Source: Daphnia carinata (taxonomy: Eukaryota; Arthropoda; Branchiopoda; Diplostraca; Daphniidae). From it: 64,000 bases of DNA. The translations under genes and the position numbers were made by a program. Position 1 is the stretch's first letter. Each line of letters starts with the position of its first letter. The DNA lies in assembly GCF_022539665.2 (NCBI RefSeq), contig NC_081337.1:6176679-6240678 (forward strand). The letters run 5' to 3'. Below, one piece after another: positions 60,074 through 64,000 of the stretch. Below the pieces are notes generated by a model. The model was not told the DNA's origin and searched no databases. It was given only the letters and a program-made list of their open reading frames with translations.

Positions 60074-62584
60074 ATGGCCAGCAGCACGTGGGATGTTGCG
60101 ATAGGCTTCAAGAGGTGGAGTGCCATCTGGGTGATCTGGACAACGCTCGTAACGGCTGGACTGGTTGTCATGTCGGCGGCCGTTGGCGCCGGAGCCTGTC
60201 CGGGAGTCAAGTGGAAAGGCGGCAAGCAGACGGTGGAATGCCGACAACGCGGCCTCATCACGTTGCCGTCCAACATTGATCCGCAAACCCAAGTGCTGGA
60301 CCTGTCCGGCAGCAACCTGCAGACTCTTCCGCGCGAGGCTTTCTCTCGGGCCAACCTCCTCAACCTGCAAAAGATTTACTTGGCTTCGTGCCGGATCGGC
60401 CAGGTGGATTCGACGGCACTTCGCGGTCTCACAAACTTAATTGAGCTGGACCTCAGTGATAATTTGCTGACGGACGTGCCCAGCGAGGCTTTTCGGGACG
60501 CCGTTTCACTGCGCGAGCTGAGACTCAGCTCCAATCCCATTCAGAAAATCGAGCAAGGAGCTTTCGACCAAGCGCCGGGATTGGTCAAGCTGGACCTTTC
60601 CGACTGTCAGATCGAGACACTGGCGGCCGGCGCTTTCGACGGCCTTGATCAACTGTCGCACCTACGTCTCGGGGGCAACAGGCTAGAAGAACTACGACCG
60701 GACGTAGTCTCCTCATTGCCGAGCCGTCTCCACGGACTGGAACTGCAAAACAATCCGTGGATTTGCGATTGCCGGCTCCGTTATTTGCGGGAGTGGCTCC
60801 AGCAGCACAACGTGCCCAGTCCGGCAACGGCGGCCTGCGCATTGCCCGAAAGGCTTTCCGGTCGAGCGCTCATCGAGCTCCTCGTCGATGACTTCGCTTG
60901 TCCGCCTCAAGTGATTCCCTTTCCAGCTGCGCCGCTATTGGCCGGCGGCGGACATCCGCACCTGCACGTCGAGGCGGCGGCCGGCGAGAACGCCACTTTG
61001 ACTTGCCGGATGAGCGGCGTTCCTTCGCCGGAAATCACCTGGTTGTGGCGCGGTAGGCCCATGGCCAACGGAAGCATTCCGGGAGAACCGGAAGCGCTAC
61101 CTGCCGGAGCAGGCGCTGACGGGACAGGATATCCTGGCGACGAGCCCGAGGGACGGACCGTCGTCATCCTGGAGGAGGGCAAGTACGAAAAGACCAGCTA
61201 CCTCATCTTGAGTCCGGCTCGAGAGACCGACAGCGGCGAATTCGTTTGCGTCGCGGCCAATCCGGCTGGACTGGCCAGAGTCAACTTGACTCTGCGCGTC
61301 GACGTCCAAGCGCCAGTTGTCGGCGGCCTGGGAGGAGCTCAAATCGCCGGATTGGGAGCTGGGCTCTTCATTCTGCTGGCCGCTGTTGTCGCCATCCTCC
61401 TCCTGATGCTAATCCGCACCAGAAGTTCGGCCAACTCGAGCGGCTCATCGGCAAACAAACTGGACGACATGGGCAAACAAAGCGGACAACATCCCGCCAT
61501 GTCGCTGGGCCAAACGCATCAAGGCATTCAGGGTTCTTCGCCGTCGGGACCGTGCGCGGCTAAATCGCCCACTTTGTCCGCACTCGAGTACGGCCAAATA
61601 GCATTCGTCAACCCGCATTCTCCTAACCGAGTCGTCGTCGTGACGACACCGGCCGCAACCGCATCCGGTCTGAGTGATCGTCCCGACTTGATACACGACG
61701 CCCGCAACAGTAGCGATCATTACGGCTACGACCTAGGCCCGCCGTTAGATTATTCGACCCTGAATCGACGCTATCACGCGCACGGCCAATCGGCCGATCG
61801 TGACATTTTAGCCGCCACATCGGCCGGTGACTATCAAAGCGCTCAAACAGATTCGTTTTATCCGTCGGCCTTGTGGGATCACATTTTGAATCCAACGTCG
61901 GAAGAAGAGACGTCCGACGGCGCAAATAATAACATTACCATCGATCAGGCCAGTAGCAGCCGGAGCAGTAGCGGCCACATGAGCTCGCCCATCCATTTGC
62001 CCCACGTGCCGCTCACCGTGATGGATAGGAACGGCATGCCGCAAATTTACGTCCCCTACACCAGCGGCCAAGTAATCCAGAATCCACGAGATCTTCTGGC
62101 CGCGTCGTATGCAGATCGCGATAGCGAAGCGGGCGAATCAGCCGTCAGTGTAGACAGTTACAGCCTGCCTTGCCGGATACCCCAGCAACACGCCAAGGAA
62201 CCCATTGGCGGCCAAAATTTCGTACCTTATCCGCCGGACTACGGTCTGCCGCGGACCCAGAGCCCACCCACGTTAGCGAAGCCTCCCACACAACACCTGG
62301 CGGCGGCCGGTGAAGGCGGAACGATAGAACGACAACCACCTGCTCCCATGACGGAAGACCCTTCGATCCAACAACAACAGCAGCACAATTCATCCAGCAG
62401 CTGTTACGGTTCCAAGGCCAATAGCAGCGCAGAGTCGAGTCCAGTGGCGACGAGTTCCAACACAAAAGGTGCACGCTTTTGGCAACAAAGGCCTGGTATC
62501 AACAATGGAAAGAGATCTCATCATCATTTCGCTAGAGATTCACCTGACGAAGGCTACCAAGAGGAATGCGCCACAGACGTTTGA
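60074..62584 (+). CDS. Kekkon-family LRR-Ig transmembrane receptor, single exon, 836 aa
   Basis: Predicted type I plasma-membrane protein. Residues 18-38 are a hydrophobic leader, cleavage likely near 40-41. The LRR N-cap keeps C42 and C56 with the KWKGGKQTVEC signature. Six 24-residue LRRs span about 73-218 and a partial seventh runs into the C-cap (NPWICDC; C231, C233, C255, C276). One Ig domain follows (C311, W323, DSGEFVC with C392), with N-glycosylation sequons at N306, N332 and N404. The transmembrane helix is about 424-447, then RTR. The tail (448-836) is Ser/Gln/Pro-rich with YGQI (506), YSTL (560), PPDY (720-723), polyQ 766-770 and C-terminal ATDV. This order and the 'RANLLNLQKIYL' and 'CDCRLR' blocks fit insect Kekkons, known as modulators of EGFR (Kek1), BMP signalling (Kek5) and neuronal signalling. 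The start is supported by an in-frame TAA at 60056-60058. The CDS is clearly GC-richer than its flanks. Which Kek paralogue it is cannot be settled; LRRC24-like is the alternative name. Confidence 0.93.
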   Translation: MASSTWDVAIGFKRWSAIWVIWTTLVTAGLVVMSAAVGAGACPGVKWKGGKQTVECRQRGLITLPSNIDPQTQVLDLSGSNLQTLPREAFSRANLLNLQKIYLASCRIGQVDSTALRGLTNLIELDLSDNLLTDVPSEAFRDAVSLRELRLSSNPIQKIEQGAFDQAPGLVKLDLSDCQIETLAAGAFDGLDQLSHLRLGGNRLEELRPDVVSSLPSRLHGLELQNNPWICDCRLRYLREWLQQHNVPSPATAACALPERLSGRALIELLVDDFACPPQVIPFPAAPLLAGGGHPHLHVEAAAGENATLTCRMSGVPSPEITWLWRGRPMANGSIPGEPEALPAGAGADGTGYPGDEPEGRTVVILEEGKYEKTSYLILSPARETDSGEFVCVAANPAGLARVNLTLRVDVQAPVVGGLGGAQIAGLGAGLFILLAAVVAILLLMLIRTRSSANSSGSSANKLDDMGKQSGQHPAMSLGQTHQGIQGSSPSGPCAAKSPTLSALEYGQIAFVNPHSPNRVVVVTTPAATASGLSDRPDLIHDARNSSDHYGYDLGPPLDYSTLNRRYHAHGQSADRDILAATSAGDYQSAQTDSFYPSALWDHILNPTSEEETSDGANNNITIDQASSSRSSSGHMSSPIHLPHVPLTVMDRNGMPQIYVPYTSGQVIQNPRDLLAASYADRDSEAGESAVSVDSYSLPCRIPQQHAKEPIGGQNFVPYPPDYGLPRTQSPPTLAKPPTQHLAAAGEGGTIERQPPAPMTEDPSIQQQQQHNSSSSCYGSKANSSAESSPVATSSNTKGARFWQQRPGINNGKRSHHHFARDSPDEGYQEECATDV
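60185..60241 (+). other. Reduced LRR N-terminal cap (two cysteines instead of four)
   Basis: The cap reads C42-P-G-V-K-W-K with the closing cysteine at C56. Kekkon caps normally follow C-x3-C-x-C-x(n)-C just before the KW pair. Here the second and third cysteines are absent and the spacing is three residues short, as if nine bases had been removed in frame around 60206-60211. The rest of the cap signature is intact, so this is a local change and not a degenerate domain. C42 and C56 could still form one disulfide. Confidence 0.6.
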
Positions 62585-62721
62585 ATTCAAATATTCAATC
62601 AGACTGGGATCAATTGAAAACAAAATAGGTTGCATAAACAGCACGTCCCGCCCTCTGGAGTTTGCAGAAGATCACGACATCGGATCGATTGTGAAGAGAA
62701 AGAAAAAAGTTTGAATTCAAA
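62579..62721 (+). repeat. Two copies of the palindromic 13-mer GTTTGAATTCAAA
   Basis: Identical 13-base words occur at 62579-62591 and 62709-62721, 130 bases apart. Each contains the 12-base perfect palindrome TTTGAATTCAAA. The first copy spans the end of the CDS, including the stop codon TGA. Confidence 0.6.
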
Positions 62722-62954
62722 GAAGTTTAGATCGGATCGAATGGGCCCGTCGATAACTTTTCAACGTTTCGGCCTTTCGAATTCGATAACGCCACGTTTT
62801 ATTATTTAAAACGCTATGTTGTGCATTATCGGTGGGCAAAGAGCGGTAACCCGCGGAGTTGTGTCCCTGTCGCACAAAACTTTTGACTAAACTATATAGA
62901 CGCAATGTCAATAGAATCGACCGCCAATATCGTGGGCGTGCGTCTACGTGTGGT

Positions 62955-62962
62955 TATCGATA
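62955..62962. promoter_or_regulatory. DRE-type palindrome TATCGATA
   Basis: Exact DREF-type octamer within the probable 3'UTR. A second exact copy is at 34545-34552. Single octamers are not evidence of function. Confidence 0.15.
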
Positions 62963-63373
62963 AATAAATCAAGAAGCTCCACAACATAGAAAAAAAAAAG
63001 AGCCTGACCAAGTTGGTCCGTTCAATACACAGAATTAAAAGAGAGGAAAAAAAAAAATAAATAAAACAAAAGAAGTTTAGATCTTGCTCCACATGCCTAG
63101 CACAACAGTTCACCTGATTCATATTCTGGTAACAACACGTTCATGTTGTACAGAATAGCTGAAATAAGGGACAAGTATCGAGAAATGCTAACTCGTGATG
63201 ATGGCCAAAAAGACTCGAAGAAAGTAAAACAAAAAAGATGTTCTTATAGACTATATGCGCAACATTATAAATATCTGCACACATATTATGTAATGTGTGT
63301 GTCGTTAAGTGTTGATTTCTTTTTTCAGCGTGTGTGTTTTGAAATTTGTATCGAAACATTTTCACTGATTGAT

Positions 63374-63379
63374 TGTGAT
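63374..63379 (+). promoter_or_regulatory. K-box TGTGAT in the probable 3'UTR
   Basis: TGTGAT is the insect K-box, complementary to the seed of the miR-2/miR-11/miR-13 family. A six-base match alone is weak evidence. Confidence 0.2.
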
Positions 63380-63633
63380 CGCATGAGAAACAGAAAGTGT
63401 TGTACCATTTTCGTTTTGTAAATTTTTTTCCCCCTCTAAAATGTCACACGGTAAACTGCACGAGCGTCCCGACTGATCGTGCAGTCACGTGAAATACAGC
63501 TCAGACCAAAAAAAAAGAAAGAAGAAGATTTTCAAATAACGTTGCAAGTGTCAATTTGTGTGTGACTGTCGTGTTTTAGGGTGATTTTCAGGCAAGATAA
63601 TTTCAGTATTCCTTTCACTTTGTAAAGACAATT

Positions 63634-63641
63634 TGTAAATA
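63634..63641 (+). promoter_or_regulatory. Pumilio-type element TGTAAATA
   Basis: Exact match to the PUF/Pumilio consensus UGUANAUA, on the gene strand and about 70 bases before the distal poly(A) signal, a usual place for such sites. A related TGTAAATT lies at 63418-63425. Use would require the distal poly(A) site. Confidence 0.35.
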
Positions 63642-63709
63642 TATTTAAGTACAACTCGTACAATCGCATAACATAAGAAAAACAAATGTAATTTTCCCTC
63701 CGTCTGATT

Positions 63710-63715
63710 AATAAA
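63710..63715 (+). terminator. Poly(A) signal AATAAA
   Basis: Perfect hexamer in a pyrimidine-rich context on the gene strand, about 1.13 kb after the stop codon and followed by T-rich DNA. It is the best-placed 3' end signal for the receptor transcript. Proximal copies at 62963-62968 and around 63057 are alternatives. Confidence 0.45.
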
Positions 63716-63739
63716 ACCCTTTTCCTTTCTTATGTCTCA

Positions 63740-64000
63740 TGCCCAATATAATTCACATGACAACTCTATATTTGTATTCATGAGAGCTGCGATATCAATA
63801 TATCCGTCTACTTAATCCGCCATTTAACGTTCTTTTCCCCCCGGCGTATGGAAAAGCCAAAAAGTACGACACGACGTTGTTCATTTTCAAACGACATTCG
63901 AGTTCATTGTCGAATGTGTTACTATAAACTCATCCGAGTGCGTAATGCGTCAAGTGCGGAAAAAAAGAATAGGTTCGTAAGGACATGATTCCTTTTCAAC
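63740..64000. other. DNA past the receptor 3' end
   Basis: AT-rich with no recognised feature before the window ends. Confidence 0.5.

Larger units (their letters stand above)
62585..63735 (+). other. Probable 3'UTR of the Kekkon-family gene
   Basis: AT-rich, stop-rich DNA runs from the receptor stop codon to a canonical AATAAA at 63710-63715, followed by a T-rich segment (63717-63731) fitting a downstream cleavage element. Earlier AATAAA copies at 62963-62968 and near 63057 could give shorter transcripts. The stretch carries a Pumilio-type site and a K-box. Its right limit is inferred, not seen. Confidence 0.5.

Noticed and set aside
60088-60440. Overlapping frames inside the receptor CDS on both strands
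   Set aside because: They are shadows of the GC-rich coding frame; only the long plus-strand frame has domains.
1-64000. CRISPR arrays, bacterial operons, prophage or plasmid features
   Set aside because: No regularly spaced repeats with unique spacers, no operon-like gene packing, and the only gene is a metazoan receptor.

Overview
The window looks like a piece of an arthropod nuclear genome, most plausibly a branchiopod crustacean of the Daphnia type. The arthropod call rests on the one recognisable gene, a Kekkon-family LRR/Ig receptor. The crustacean call is an inference from that gene plus the mix of AT-biased intergenic DNA, dense microsatellites and mononucleotide tracts, and is not proven. 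Nothing indicates a bacterial, viral or plasmid origin.

Layout. Positions 1 to about 58,300 hold no gene that I can recognise. This stretch is AT-biased non-coding DNA with GA, CA, GT and TA microsatellites, homopolymer A and T runs (up to 37 A), and an unusual number of long G or C runs (twelve of 10-19 bases). Scattered through it are short symmetric or motif-dense spots that could be regulatory: a GATA-type module near 6.5-6.66 kb, a pair of perfect palindromes at 18.87-18.91 kb, a head-to-head E2F-like palindrome at 19.57 kb, an E2F/CCAAT/TATA cluster near 49.8-50.07 kb and an inverted pair of GC boxes at 51.34-51.40 kb. A few places have consensus splice sites around short open frames (12.2-12.5, 37.46-37.49, 38.46-39.08 and 42.67-42.69 kb). 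They are listed as weak candidate exons.

From about 58.36 kb the DNA becomes GC-richer and then leads into the gene. A candidate initiator lies at 59,668, followed by a leader with two short upstream ORFs and an A-rich segment next to the start codon. The single-exon CDS at 60,074-62,584 (+) encodes an 836-residue type I membrane protein: signal anchor/peptide, a reduced LRR N-terminal cap, about six to seven LRRs, an LRR C-terminal cap, one Ig domain, one transmembrane helix and a 390-residue cytoplasmic tail ending in a PDZ-ligand-like sequence. The AT-rich DNA after it behaves like a 3'UTR with a Pumilio-type element, a K-box and a poly(A) signal at 63,710.

The gene works alone here: no partner gene is in view. 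The long empty flank is consistent with a developmental receptor gene surrounded by distal regulatory DNA. The most notable protein-level oddity is the loss of the two middle cysteines of the normally four-cysteine LRR N-terminal cap.
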